Shown: positions 45,073 to 58,110 of the stretch, in pieces
How the letters are laid out: each line of letters starts with the position of its first letter
Position numbering within the stretch: the stretch's first letter is position 1
Source of the DNA: Serilophus lunatus
Taxonomy: Eukaryota; Chordata; Aves; Passeriformes; Eurylaimidae
Reading direction: 5' to 3'
Length of the DNA: 64,000 nucleotides
Assembly: GCA_013399895.1 (NCBI GenBank)
Contig: VXBA01003833.1
Location: forward strand, 56,796-120,795
Notes under the pieces: generated by a model
What the model was told of the DNA's origin: nothing
Database searches by the model: none
The model's input: only the letters and a program-made list of their open reading frames with translations
Made by a program: the position numbers and the translations under genes

Positions 45073-48000
45073 ATGAACTCCCACACGGAGATCAAAGCCA
45101 CAACTTTGGTGTTATCAGCACCAGCAGACAATTATTTGTACCTGTAGGTTCCAAAATATATTTGAAAATACACCATTTATAAAGATGATGATAAAATTTA
45201 AATTTTTAATTTTTATTTTTAATTTATTTTTTCTTTAAATTTTAGTGGAAATTGTTTCCTCTTGGCTGTGTGTGACATCACTTGTCCTGTTGGTTCTCTG
45301 TGGTCAGTCAGAGACCATAAATCATTGCAGAATTACTTACAGGCTCTATCACCAACATGCTGTACCTTATTCTGCCACTTAATTATCAGCATCCCATGGC
45401 AACACCTTAGAGAGGGGTTTGTCAGCAGTTTTTCTTTTTTTCCAAGGTGGATGAAAACTTCAGATGTCAGTAATTCCAAAATTGTATCTGCTCCACCAGA
45501 CACAAAAGTTGCCAGTCAAGATTTGATTTTTCTTGACCAGAATGTGTTCTACTTTTACTTATTTATTTTTTCCAATAAGGCTTGAGAATCATCCAGTAGC
45601 TTGTAAAAGTCCCTATTAAAAATGTTCAGTATTTTCCACTTACTTCTAACTATAGGTAAGAAAAAGGGCTGCTCAATAAGGAAGTGTGAAATACATCCAG
45701 CGTACATACAAAGTGCTGTGGCATGGGAAAGAAGAAGCTATCAAAAATAATCACCTCTGCCTCATGGGATCATTCTAAGTGAAGTGCCATTGTGATTTTT
45801 TAGAGGAGTTTGAGAGACTTGTGAGAAATCCAGGTGTTTTTACAGCAACAAGCTTTGGTACAGCCCATATTTCTACAATGTTTGCACATCAAGCTGTTAT
45901 TCATTTTGGATTTCTCCCCTGGTAATTTTTTTCCATCATATTGAGGGGTTTCTATTAATATAATGTATACTGTAGGTGGTTCTCGTTCTAGAAATTAGTA
46001 TTTCAATTTTAACTGTGATTAAAAACTTCAGCTCTTTCCATGCTGGTTCAATTTTTTTTCCTAAGTGAAGCAATAGCTATAGAAAGAGAGGATGGATTAA
46101 ATCAGGTAGCAGAGATCACTTTATTGCTAAAAATCAAATTAATCCATGAGACTCAGGATTTGACAAGTGGAAACAGTGCTGATGGTGGTGAATAGTAATT
46201 GTTGTGTGGTGGCAGTCCAGAGAAAGTGGCGCTTAAGGCATCGGGAATAATCAAAGGAATCATATGTTGGACATTTTGAGGCCATTTCATTCTGCAGCAC
46301 CAAAGTCAATGAAAAGCACTGATATAGTTAGTGTTGGCTTGGGATAATATCCATCTGGAGCACTCTGGCTACACTGTTTGTACCTGGGATAGCCTCCAAA
46401 TTCAATTTAGTCAAAAAGACTTCTCAGCACATTTGGAAGAACTGCCTCTTCCACTCTCCTCGATGGATTTGCCTCGTATGCGAGTTCTTCTTTCTGTATA
46501 TTTTAGACTGTCAATATATCTCCTTTCCTCAAAATTGTCACACCAGGGTAATGACAATATTTTGATTTTTTTTATATTGTATCTATTTCTGTGAGAGCCC
46601 TGATGCTCTTTGTCTTAGTAAAGGCTTCCCAAACTTTAACACTGTAATTACCTTTCCTGGTCCTCTTCTCACTATATATTTAGTGTAAATTGGCAGAAAT
46701 TAAAAGCTTGAGTGCCAGTTTTGTGAGAACAGGCATTGCAGCACCGCAAGTGCCTGTCCCTTGATGTGCAGAGTGCCAGAATTTGCCAAATTCCCTCCAA
46801 ATGCTGCTTGTGGCAGCCTCCGAGGTGAGCAGTGTCCAGAGCCAGGCAGCAGCAAACTGTGCTGGGGGAAAGCCTTGGCTTCCTCCTTTCCTGATCCCTT
46901 TTCCTGTGGATGTGCCCCGTGGAGGGGGCTGGAAGAAGAATTTCCAGGGCCACTACAAGCAAACAGTTGGCTTGAGAACTATAATAACTTCAGTCCATGG
47001 AGGGAGAGAGAACAAGGGTGACTGTGGCCACTGTGTGTGATACCCCCCCAGTCTAGAACTCAGACACTCCCTTTGTCACACAGTCTCTCCGGGAGATAAA
47101 GAAGAGGTGCTGTTGAAGGTAAAAGCAGGCAAACTCTCTTTAGGACTTCTAAACTCTTCTCTAGAATTAAATTCTTTCCCACAGTGACAAAGTACAGAGT
47201 TAACAACACATTTTTATCTACCTCTTGCACCACTGAGATGCAACTTCTGGGGTAAGTGCTCAGTTCTTTTACTCTTCCTGGTGATATTTCTAATCCAGTT
47301 AAAGGGACACCCAAGTTCGATTTCCTGATTCAATTTTACTCCAAATCTAGTAAAATTCATCCACAAGGCCTATAGGTGCCACCTTTCACCCCTCTCCAGG
47401 AGAGAGCAGAAGTGATCCACAAAATCAAAAAACGACTTGATGATCCCTTCCTGAAACATAATGATTCTGTGACTCAATGATTTTAACCTACACTAGTTTT
47501 ATAAGTAGTGGTTTTCATTCGTTTTGCACTTACATTCACATGTGAGGCAAATTATTAATTGGCAGTGCTGCTGTCTAAGGGAAATTTATATTTGAAAGGC
47601 CTGACCCAACCAGTCAAAGTATTTCATATGTTAATGTAAGGAAAGGTAAAACATTCCAGAATGAAACCTTGCCAAAGATTTCAACCACACAGGTCTAGCC
47701 AGGCTTCCTGCAGTTTTCCTCTCTGGCAGCAATCAGCCCCATGAGGGGGTTTGTAAAACTTTGGCAACACATTGAGAGCCTAAACCTTGCTAAATCACGA
47801 GGGATCTCATTGCAATGCTTGTTCCAGCTGGACCAAACCTGTCCAAGAAACTGAAAAATCAAGTCCAGTCTTTAAGCATCTCAAGGGGCAAAAAAGCATC
47901 CAATGAAACTCATAAAGAGGAATAGCCCAGAGCCGTATCATATGCTGCCATCTAAATATCTTTTGGGCTTCATAAAAAGTCATAGATTTTTTGTTTCTCA

Positions 48001-48187
48001 GAAAATTGCCATCTCACAAAAGGGTGAAATTATATGATGAAAAAAGCCACAGTTAATGACTGGACTTTGTGCTACAGAAATCGGATACAAAAAGCCAAGG
48101 AAAAATCTTCCTAAACTGAATTTTCCTCATGGGAGAAAATAGGCTCACAGACTTTAGTTCCTAATCCTGGTGTTCTGCTTCAAAGCT
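45073..48187. other. Unique DNA, no gene seen
   Basis: AT-only patch at about 45193-45242. A GC-richer part at about 46740-47050 has overlapping frames of 96 (minus), 86 and 85 (plus) codons with no motif. A plus-strand string at about 47435-47480 ('GATGATCCCTTCC', 'ATGATTCTGTGACTCAATGA') could be a decayed CR1 end but is too weak to call. Confidence 0.5.
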
Positions 48188-48470
48188 CTGGTTCAGTTTT
48201 ATCAGTTTCCTAAAGCAAGGGGCAAAATCCTTAGCTGTCTTTGTGCTCCTCAGCTGCCTCTCCTGTGGCTTCCCCTGCAGACCTTTCACCATCTCCGTGT
48301 CCCTCCTTTGGATGATCTCTAACAGCTTTGGATCTTCCTTGTTTTGTGGTGCCCAAATGTCCCCCCAGGGCTCGAGGTGAGGCCTCCCCAGCCCAGAGCA
48401 GAGCAGGACAATCTGCTCCTGCAGCTGGGATGTCATGCTGGGCCTGATGCCCCCCAGGACATGTGTGAAG
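48188..48470 (-). mobile_element. CR1 LINE internal fragment
   Basis: 'TTTGGATGATCTCTAACAGC', 'TTGTGGTGCCCAAATGTCCC', 'CCCAGGGCTCGAGGTGAGGC', 'CTCCCCAGCCCAGAGCAGAG', 'CAGGACAATCTGCTCC', 'GCCTGATGCCCCCCAGGACA' is the complement of CR1 sequence around the end of ORF2. The 91-codon minus frame is part of it. No terminal tail is present. Confidence 0.78.
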
Positions 48471-49137
48471 ATCAGCTAAAATAAATTATATACTCTACAC
48501 TTGTTGCTACATGTTTTAAAAACACTAATTTCAGTGATGCTTTGTTGATACAACCAGCCAAATATTGTCCAGGTGTATTCATACAAAGTCAATATTTCAG
48601 ACAGCCCAGATTCCCAAGGGATGAGCATTCCCCAGGTACAGCCAAGTTTTCCAAAGAAATCACATTCTCATTTAGGCAGCTGGGCAGGTACCAGCCTTCT
48701 AACAGTGCTCAGCTCTCAGCAGCAACCACTGCATTTCCATTAGGCAAATTTCCAAAGAGCTCTGTAACCTAAACATGAGCTCATCTGAACATGCAGGAAG
48801 ATATCACACCCCCTTGAAACCAGTGGGGATTTCACCACTCACTGCAAAGGAATCAATCCTACAATGGGATTGCATCCCTTTAATGGATTGTGGATGCTGA
48901 GCTTGTTGAGTATTTCTGACTCTGGCACTTTTATCTGAAGACCCCCCAAAAGTTTTATGAATTATTTTCATTATGATTCTTCATACCAGGAAAATAAAAA
49001 TAATCTGCAATAATCCTTTAGATATTTGAGCTATGATGTCAATCAAATTCTGTGGAACTGTGGCACAGCTTTATAAATGCATTATGGATCTGTTTTATAA
49101 GGCAGGGTTTTAATCCTATAGGAATCATCTTGAGGGA
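48471..49137. other. Unique spacer
   Basis: Nothing recognised; a 76-codon plus frame (48542-48772) without motif. Confidence 0.5.
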
Positions 49138-49691
49138 ATTGATTCTTCCCTTCTCACCAGTTCTTTTAAGATCCCACGGGGGGAATATTGTGTCTGGGTC
49201 TGGGAGCCCAAACACAAGAAAGATGTTGACCTTCTGGAACAAGCTGAGAGGAGCCCACAGAGATATTCCAAGGGCTGGAGCCCCTCTGCTCTGCAGCCAG
49301 GCTGGAAGAGCTAGGAGTGTTCACCTGGAGAAGAGAAGGATCCAGGGAGACCTTGGAGCTACTTCCAGAGCCTAAGGGGGCTCCAGGAGAGCTGGAGAGG
49401 GACTGGGGGCAAGGGATGGAAGGACAGGACACAGGGAATGGCTTCCCAGTGCCAGAGGGAAGGGAGAGATGGGATAGTGGGAAGGAATTCCTGGCTGGGA
49501 GGGTGGGGAGGCCCTGGCACAGGGTGCCCAGAGAAGCTGTGGCTGCCCCATCCCTGGAAGTGTCCAAGGCCAGGTTGGAGCCACCTGGGACAGTGGGAGG
49601 TGTCCCTGCCCATGGAAAAGTGCTTGGAACTAGATGGGCTTTAGGGTCCCTTCCAACACAAACCATTCCATGATTCTGTGATTCCATGATA
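49138..49691 (+). mobile_element. CR1 LINE 3' end, about 550 bases
   Basis: Starts in the decayed end of ORF2: 'GATTCTTCCCTTCTCACCAG' and 'GTCTGGGTCTGGGAGCCC' correspond to the LVRPHLEY...QFWAP region. It continues through 'GCTGGAGCCCCTCTGCTCTG', 'TGTTCACCTGGAGAAGAGAA', 'GGAATTCCTGGCTGGGAGGG', 'GCCCCATCCCTGGAAGTGTC', 'CCTTCCAACACAAACCATTC' and ends CATGATTCTGTGATTCCATGA. Frames up to 182 codons on the minus strand are artefacts. Closest relative in the window: 30137-30550. Confidence 0.93.
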
Positions 49692-51543
49692 TATCTGATT
49701 TTCTTTCCCTGCAATAAGACTTAAAGGAGCTTCCCTGGCCCAGAACCTGATTACCAGATCAGCCTCCCCACCCTTTGCCGAAGTATTCAGTGAAGAAATA
49801 ATCATTCCATGTGCTAGACAAATACAGTGTTTATGCAAAGCTGTTCCGTGGACTCGGAGCAGGGATGGATCTGAGCCAGGAGCCATGGCTCCTTATCACT
49901 GAGACTTATTTTAGCCCCTCCAGTATAAACTACTTCAGCACAATTTCTAGAACTCTACTTACATCTTTTAAATAGACTGTAGGGTATTTTAAAGAAGGAC
50001 TAAACTTCAAGCAAACACAGCCCTGATGCCCAATTACAGAGGAAATCAATCCTGTGTCAGCACTGGTAAGGCACACAAGGCCAGGACAGCACATGATGGC
50101 TTGTTTACAGCAGAACACAGCTTCAGCTCCATCAGGAATTTTCCTCCTCCTGCCAACCCTAATTTGTGAATGAAAAGCATTCCTACAGTTATTTAAGTGT
50201 AATAGAACTTCACGCCTGAGTTTCATTATCTGATTAAACAGGGTGTCATTAATTACCAGATAGGGCGTCATTAATTACCAGAGGCAGGTTTCTCCCGTAT
50301 ACATTTCACAGGCAGGAGTAACAAATGGGGAATTTCAGATTAAAGGATGCAAATGATGGTTTGTGTCATGGTTTGTCAGTGTTACAACGTACACGAGGCC
50401 ATTACACTGGTGCTGGGTAGCACAACGTTAACAATTTGCATTCATTTGCATCTCACTACAAGGAGCAAAGTCAGAATTCCCTGGGGAGTAAATCCAGGAT
50501 GAGAATGTTTCCCCCCTAGTTGATGGCAAATCATAGATGTCTCACACTACTTCACCACTGAATATAAAGTGGGTTTCACGCACCGACAGTGCAGTTAAGG
50601 CATCATTTTCAATCTCTGCAAGCCATAAATGTTGTGTAGCACAGTGAAATCAGGATTTGCATTTTAAATTCCCACACATACGTAAGAAAAAAGTGTCAGG
50701 AATCACTCAGCATTAAGAAATTAGTTTCACATGAGAGAAACCTTATGGGATAGGTGTGAAAATCTTGCCAGATGGAAATAATTACTCAGATACATATGTA
50801 CTTCTCCTGGTTATTGTCTCTGTTTTGGGCCCAGTCTATCAGAATTTGCCAAGTGCAGCTGTGAGAAAGCTTTTATGTTTCCTTAATCCTATTTTTAGTT
50901 TCAACAGTGGCACAAGCTACAGCATTATTTTGCAGTCAGTGTTCTCCACCCTGGTCTTACATTTTCCACAAAACCTTTCAGTTCATTTCCAGGACAGAAA
51001 ACAACAAGATTTAGAAACCCAGGTTCTTTCCAGCAATTCTGGGACACACATTAAGAAGTATTGAGGTCACTACCATAAACTATATATGAAAAGGAAAAGC
51101 AAGGTCTTCCAATTTATCTCAGAGCAGAAACATTTTGAGGCAAAATATTTTTTTTTCATTTCTTTTTTCCCAAGTTATTTGAAAGTTCCTGATGTTCATC
51201 ATTTTGAAGATCAGGGCAAGTTATGTGCATCAATTGCTTGCCCAGTGCAATAGCAAGCTGAGGGGAAAGTAGATGAAAATGCATGTTACTGATTTATGTA
51301 CCTGCATCAACACAGTAATCTAATGTTCAATCATGTGGATTTGCTTTGATTTTTGAGACGGAAATTAAGAATCTGAAATCGGATATGGTTTGATTTGCCT
51401 CATGTTCTAGAGACAGAACAATTAAAGGTTTTATGAACTTGTATGAAGTTTTTGTCTACAAGAGAACAAGTGATTTGTCTTTGATGTGATGAGCTCTGAC
51501 ACTGCAGCTTCATCCTGAGAGGCAGCACCACCTCTGCTCTATG
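49692..51543. other. Unique DNA with a 22-bp tandem pair
   Basis: Apart from the duplication at 50241-50284, no element recognised. Frames of 113 (49930-50271, minus) and 102 codons (50756-51064, plus) have no known domain. Confidence 0.55.
50241..50284 (+). repeat. 22-bp tandem duplication
   Basis: Copies 50241-50262 and 50263-50284 share 'GTCATTAATTACCAGA' exactly and differ at three positions. Each copy carries a TTAATTA homeodomain-type core, so the duplication also doubles a possible binding site. Confidence 0.85.
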
Positions 51544-51825
51544 TGAGCAGGGACAGGATCCTGGAATGGCTGGAGCTGTGTCAGGGCAGGGTCAGGGGGG
51601 ATCTCAGGCCAAGGCTCTCCTTTGCCCAGAGGGGGGTTGGGCACTGCCCAGGCTCCCCAGGGCAGTGGGCACAGCCCCAAGGCTGCCAGAGCTGCAGGAG
51701 GGTTGGGATGATCCTCTGGGGACAGGGGGGGACTCCTGGGGATGGGCCTGTGCAGGGCCAGGGGTTGGATGGATGGTCCTTGGGGGTCCCTTCCAACTCA
51801 GGGCATTCCAATTAATGGAATCCTT
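51544..51825 (+). mobile_element. CR1 LINE 3' end, GC-rich subfamily
   Basis: 'GACAGGATCCTGGAATGGCT', 'GGGGGGATCTCAGGCCAAGG', 'TTGGGCACTGCCCAGGCTCC', 'CCAGGGCAGTGGGCACAGCC', 'GGATGATCCTCTGGGGACAG', 'GGTCCCTTCCAACTCAGGGC', ATTCC follow plus-strand CR1 order. Frames of 76-90 codons on both strands are artefacts. Confidence 0.85.
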
Positions 51826-52448
51826 TCAGATCTGAGCAATGGAACTCTTCATAACTATTTTGTAGCAACTACCTATAAATTTACTTTTAAGTCCCACTGA
51901 GCTTGATGAAAGCAGTTGCAATGACTTAAGAAGTTTGTTAAGTGATGAATTTCTCTACTTTGGTTGTGCACCTGTGCCTAGCTCCAAAATAGAAGGGGAG
52001 AGATCTCCCAGGGACAAGTTCATGATCTGAGAACTTCAAGCAACCTTCTGTTTTTAAGCTCCCTCCAGACTGAGAAGTGACTGACTGCTTTACTTTATCA
52101 TGTCTTATTAACACTATTTATTAATCTGGTAATTCAGTTCAAGTTGGCACTGGGTGTTGCCGAAAGGGATAAAACAAAAAAGACATCAGGGTAAAAAATT
52201 GTCATCAGGCCAGGGCTGCAAATCTGACTGACAGCAGCAGTGAAGTGCCCGTTGCTGAGCTACTCTGGATCTCAGGGACAGAGTTACTGTGTCTTTAGGC
52301 CAAAAGACACTGAAAAGAGAAGTGCTGTCCTGCTTTCAGAAGTCTCAAACTCTGTTGCATGTGTGGACTGCCTGTCTGTGAGAAACGTGCAGTAGCTGTG
52401 AAATGGCTGTTGAACCTACTGGGGACAGAGAAATTCCCGAACTTCAGA
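51826..52448. other. Unique spacer
   Basis: Nothing recognised; a 77-codon minus frame (52295-52528) without motif. Confidence 0.5.
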
Positions 52449-52560
52449 GACAAAGACTCACAGAACGGTTTGGGTGGAAAGGAATTTACAGACCATCTAG
52501 TCCAACCCTCTGCCAGGGGCAGGGACACGTTCCTCTAGAGCAGGCTGCTCAGTGCCTTTC
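52449..52560 (-). mobile_element. CR1 LINE 3' end fragment
   Basis: 'AAAGACTCACAGAACGGTTT', 'GGGTGGAAAGGAATTTACAG', 'ACCATCTAGTCCAACCCTCT', 'GGGGCAGGGACACGTTCCTC', 'TAGAGCAGGCTGCTCAGTGC' is the complement of a CR1 tail, about 110 bases. A 154-codon plus frame (52403-52867) crosses it and is not a gene. Confidence 0.82.
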
Positions 52561-54212
52561 TCTTTCCTCCTTTCTCCTTGGACAGATGGTCCTTTTGAAA
52601 ATAGGAAACAAACCTTGGACCCATAGGAAATACAATATTTCCGTCTTGAATTTTTTTATGGAAGAGATATCAAGAGGTACCTTTTTCCTTCTATACAAAA
52701 ACTCCCACAGGCCTCAGTCCCCAGGTCCAGGAACCAGAAAGAGATGGAAAATACAGCACAATTTTCCAGAAATTCTGGAGACTCTTCAAACATCACTAAA
52801 CATTATCCAGAGTCAGTTGAACAGGGACCAGATTTCTTTTGCTGTTGAGTTGGAACAGATAATGTGAAACAAAGCCAGAGCCCAGTTACTGCAGGACAAC
52901 CTCAACCTTGCTGGTGGCTTTGCACTCCAGGAAAAGCAGAACCCAAAACTTTGGTGTTGCCAAATTTTGGGGCATCCCAGAACAATGATTATTAGACCAA
53001 ATTTGGCCTTTTGGTGGATACTTATAGTCAGTGTTGCAGGGCTTCCACAGAACCAATACAAACTCCAATTTCCCAGTTTGATAGACACGGGGTTCACATT
53101 TTATTTCTTTCAGCGAGTTCTTGTTGGAACTTTGAGGTATGAGAGGATTCTGTATTAAAAAAAAATAAAAATTAATGTCAACCAGAATGATGATCAATAC
53201 ATTAAATTTCTTCCAAAATGCTGTTACCCTCTGTTCAAGTTATTCAATCCTTTATTTTTTGTACTTAAGCAAGGTCCACGCAAACAAAATGAGATTGTGA
53301 ACCAACATTCATAAAGATTTACAATAAATTATTGCTACTATGGGACTGATTTGCTACAAACCTCAGCAGTCTATCACTATTTCATATTAGTTTATATGAC
53401 TATATTATGGGCTTAAAAGAAAAAACTATGGATTTAGATTTTTTTAAAACAAAATTTATATTTCTTTCCTCATAACGAAATTCTACTAATTAATCAGTGG
53501 GATATTTAACAGTGATTTAGAGACTTATTAAATTCTGATATGACTATTACAATGACAAATGTCCTACTGACAATAAATGATAATTCTCCTTAAAGAACAA
53601 ACAAAAAAGAAAATAAAGGAAATAGAGGGGACATAGAGAAAAGTATTTTTCCTTCTGTAGAAGACTAAATGAACCCAAAGATCCACTTGCTGCTGGCATT
53701 TTTATTATGGGTTAATGACAAGTATAAACAGCACAGTATCTCTCCAAATTTGCACAGTAGTGATTTATGATTAAAAATATTTCTTTTGATTTGATATAAA
53801 CATATTTGTGCTTTCTAAACTTGCATTTTTTCTGGGATTATTTTGATTTTTTTCCTAATATTATTTCAATGTTGTTACCTAGTTCTGTTCTTGCCTTAGT
53901 TCTCTCAAAAATTGCAGTATATTTTAATATTTTCTTAATATTCTACTGCAGGAAGATGAAATACAGAATTAAAACCCCTGAGCAATGGCAGTAAATCACT
54001 GGATCCTCTGCCAATGACTGGGCAGATATATTTAATTGACCAGATTTTAGCTCAATTTTATATAGTTTGTGCACTGTAGCAGTTTAGATGACCATAGTTT
54101 ACTCATTTTAAATAAAATTGTTGTTTTTAATAGGAACTCCAATAGGGAAATGAGTGGACTTCTAATGATGACTTGATGAATTGAAAGCTCAGAAAAAAAA
54201 GCAGCAATATTA
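52561..54212. other. Unique AT-rich DNA, no gene seen
   Basis: Frames at 52813-53197 (minus, 94 and 103 codons) overlap each other. A chance-looking 3' splice site/5' splice site pair at 53111-53140 brackets 23 bases. No convincing exon. Confidence 0.5.
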
Positions 54213-54392
54213 GTGATACTGGAATGAACAGGCTGCCCGGGGCAGTGGTGGAGTTCCCATTCCTGGAGGTGTCCAAAAAACACATGGATGTGGCACCTGG
54301 GACGCGGGTCAGTGGTGAATATGTGAACATGGTGGTGCTGCCTGATGGTTGGAGTTGATGGTCCAACCTCAATGATTCCATGGTCCTGTGAC
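54213..54392 (+). mobile_element. CR1 LINE 3' end fragment
   Basis: 'GGAATGAACAGGCTGCCCGG', 'GGCAGTGGTGGAGTTCCCAT', 'AGGTGTCCAAAAAACACATG', 'GGATGTGGCACCTGGGACGC', 'GATGGTTGGAGTTGATGGTC', 'CAACCTCAATGATTCCATGG' is a plus-strand CR1 end. Confidence 0.88.
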
Positions 54393-57300
54393 ATTTTGCA
54401 GGATCTGCAAAGCCCGTGGGCTTGGGTTCACAACTCACCTTCTGTCTGCAAACACTTCACAGCCAAAGGGGCTCAACAAACTCCTTTCATGGGAAGCTTC
54501 AGGGCTTCATTCAGTCCCCCCACTTCCACAAACAGGGAGCAGATCTGAGAAATGATCCTGTCAGAGCTGCTGCTCTTGACAACCAATTAACTTGTTAATG
54601 AATTCCAAGGATGATGGAATTGCCATTAAATGTGTGACCAAAGCTAAGGGCACACACTGACTCCATCAAACTCCTTCTCAGGACTCACAGTCTGAAAGGC
54701 AGAAGGATTATTTTCCTGCAGCTGAGCCAGAGGAAACATCCCACATCCATGCCCTGAAGCCATGAAAAATGGCACCATGGACAGATATCAAGGGGCTTTT
54801 ACCTAAAATGCAGCAGACACAAATCATTGCCTTCTATTTCCTTGAAATGTGTGGATGAAAAGAATTTATATTGCCACAAAAATGAGACAAGAATTAGTGT
54901 GAACAAGGGGAAGTAAATGGCTAGAAGTCTCCATGGAAGTGGGATCTTGCTCTTTTCTGTAAAAGTTGATCTGAGTCACGAGTAAGTATTTCCTTCTCAC
55001 ACCACATTTCCCACTTCTTACTTGGAAAGTTACCTGGAAAGGCTGGAGGACACATCATTTTCTGGGGCTGTGATGGGCATGAGAGTCATTTGAGACAGCT
55101 CCACACAGCAAAAGAGGCAAGGTGAGATTCCTCAGCAAGGTTTGCAGGTTACAAATGATAAAACACAGGTTATCAATTTCCTCCTCATGTTTCTGCTTGG
55201 GCTGGAGAGATGGAAAGGTCTGGGTGTGCTCAGTGTTCTCCTCCTGCTGGGTTCTCAGACTTTCCCAGTCAATGGATAGAACAGCTCTCATGTGCCTCCC
55301 AGAATCCATAGCTAAATGTGGATTCCAACACATACATTTAATAACTAAATTTGAAAGTTTAAAATAAATAAATAAATAAACCAAGTACTCTGTTTCCAGC
55401 CCTTTTGACCAACACTATTGACAAATCTCCTTCTTCTAAAATAGATTTTTTTTTCTGCTGTCAAAACAAATCATCTAAGAAAATACCCCCATTTGTTTCT
55501 GCAGAAATGCAAGTCTGTAATAGCAGAAATGACATATCTCTGCACTGCCTCTTGCCTCAGAAAATAGATCTGCAATAAAGCAAGTCTAATCCTGGAGAAT
55601 TTATTTGGAGCAAATCCATCAGGTGTAATACTGGAAGCCCTCTATCAGCATCACACATAAAGCAAGGCCTGTCTCAGACATATGTAATCAAAGTCTTTTT
55701 TTAAAAAAAAAAATTACTCTGTCTGAGAAGCCGGGAGGCAAAACCTCTAGCAGATTTCTGCTTTTGAGTGGTGAAAAAATGTTTTCCTTTAATTGAAACA
55801 GATGAAGATTTTTGTTAAGCTTTTCCATCCTTCCCAAAGCTTCAGTGGCTGCCACCAAAGTTATCTTTTGATCCAGAGCTTTGTAGGCAACAGCTACAAG
55901 AATTTTTTCAAGGAACACATGTCTTAAATGACTCTGATATTCTGTGATATTGAAAATACATCCTTTCACAAGGAAAGAAACAATGACTGTCATTTCCCTA
56001 TATTTTTTTCTTTTTTTTTTTTGTTTGCCACACTAATTCAATTAAACAATTATGGACACAAGAGGGAGAAGCGTTGATGAAACTATTTAGTACTTTCAAG
56101 CAGGTTTAGTTCCTGAATTAGAAGGTGAAGGGGGGGTACATTTACAATCTTTGTTGGGATAAAGTCACAGGAGGGGAATGTCTTATCAAATCAGGTATTT
56201 ACTTTATTTTAAAAAATAATCCCTGCCAAAAGGTAACATAACTTCCAAAGGAATGCAAGACATACATATACATCTGCCTCTACATCTAGAGATAGATATA
56301 GAAGTAAAACTCTATTACATTATGAAGGAAAAATAAATAACTTGAGTCTCAGTGTCCCCATGAATAAGTTTGATTTAGTTGCTTGCTTGTTTTGGTTTGG
56401 CTGGGTTTTTAATTTTTATTTTATTTGTTTTGATTTGATTCGTTAGATTTTTTTTTGGTTGGTTTTCTTTTGTTTTACTGATCTTTTTAGCCCTTCAGCA
56501 GTGTTATCCCACTGAGATTTATAACTAGCTTGTAGCACCAATCAGTTTAAAAACCACTCTTGTTCTTTTATTCAGTACCACATTGGAGATTGTTTAGCCT
56601 GGCTGTTCGTATCCTAAAATGATTCAAGTGGCCCTTGGCATTCCTTAAGAGCAATGCATTTGATTAAATTAGTCAACAACAATTAGTTGCCTCTAAGATC
56701 CCCAAATGCCTCAGATACCAGAACAAATGAAGTGCTTATGGTCAATTCTTGTTCTTTTATGTTGAAAGGACTTTTTTTTAAACTTCATTATTATGAACTT
56801 TGTTAAATGAAATGTTCTGAATATCAAGAAAGGCACTGTTCAGAATAAGAAGCTTGGATTGTCTATGGCAGATAATTAGTCATTTAATCTTCAGATTTTT
56901 CAGTAAAAAAGTAAGACTCTTGCTACTGCAGTTCAAGGGACAAGATGTAAGGAACCAACATATGCACTAAAACCCCATTTAGCCTCTACAACATTTAGAA
57001 TTATTTGACTGCAAAGGACTATTTAAATTTACTTGTCTTTTTCATTATATTTTAGGAAAATACAGTTTAGGTTTTTTTCAGTGTCTTATAAAGACACATA
57101 AAAAAGAGAGAAATTAAGAAAATTTTAGAAAAGCAAAATGACAAAATATTGAGTAGGAGGAAATTTATCTCTATGAGATAATTAGTGACATCAGGGAGAT
57201 TTCTCTGCTCAGAGCTGGTGACAGAGGAATGTTTTGGGAATAACAGAACTGTGTAAGAGCAGAGATTTAGAGTGCTTGGAATTACTGGGAAAACACAACT

Positions 57301-58110
57301 AATACAGCTAGAGTGCATAATTCAAACTCAGAGATTCTAGAGTTTGGAAATATCCTGATCATCATTATGGTTTAAAGCTGTATGACATTACCAAACTATG
57401 CCTAACTTAAATGCTTAATATATTTTACATTTCATCGTTATATACCTATGGCCTCATTCTGGCTTTGATCCTCTCCTTATTTAAATAACCCCTCACATTT
57501 TCTAATGGGTTTAGTATGAATTTTAATCAATCAATCAATTTACCCACTGAAGAGTGAATTTCTACCAAAATGTTTTATGTACCACATAGTAAAAAAGGTA
57601 ACATCAGGCTTTGCCACAAGAACACACACAAGACTTGTATGTTTTAAAATCTCTATGACTGAGACTTCCAGATTATTCATAAACAAGTGGAGAGGTTTAT
57701 GAAAACACTCAGAAAATAGCTTTGAAAATAGTTTTTTTATGACAGTTTTTTATAATAGTTTTTTAATAGTTTTTATAAATAGCATAAAATGGTTGTTTTG
57801 TCACATTTCACGTTCTATTTTGACTTCACCATTCTGGAAAGAGCATCTCTGTCTTCATGGCAGTTCCAAGGGAATGTTTTTCAGGATTTGTGTTCATTAT
57901 CAACTTAAGACACCTGAGACTGAGAGTTTGAAAAGGTATCACACTCCTGTAGCGAGTCTCTATTTATTTTGGTATTGATTTCAATATATAAAGCATTTCC
58001 CTGGTCTGATGTCTGGGGATCTTACCTCATCTGTCTGTCACACAAAGCAAGGGTTAAGCAAAACCCTGGAAATCTTGGTTCCCCAGCCTCTTGAAAATTT
58101 CCATTCTTGT
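54393..58110. other. Unique AT-rich DNA, 3.7 kb without recognised elements
   Basis: Contains an (AAAT)4 run at about 55364-55380, T-rich patches at about 56004-56022 and 56385-56475, and 'CAATCAATCAATT' at about 57528. Frames of 109 (55055-55384, minus) and 101 codons (55688-55993, minus) show no known domain. The 56600-56720 part has several TTAAATTAG/AATTAG words and could be regulatory, without proof. Confidence 0.55.

Noticed and set aside
47435..47480. CR1 3' end on the plus strand
   Set aside because: Only about 45 bases of loose resemblance, with no upstream CR1 words.
49166..49714. 182-codon minus-strand frame
   Set aside because: It runs antisense through a CR1 3' end, and its words (GRDPKAHLVPS, RWLQPGLGH-type frames) recur in every copy of this CR1 subfamily here.
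52403..52867. 154-codon plus frame
   Set aside because: Crosses a CR1 tail (52449-52560) and has no recognisable domain or composition of a real gene.
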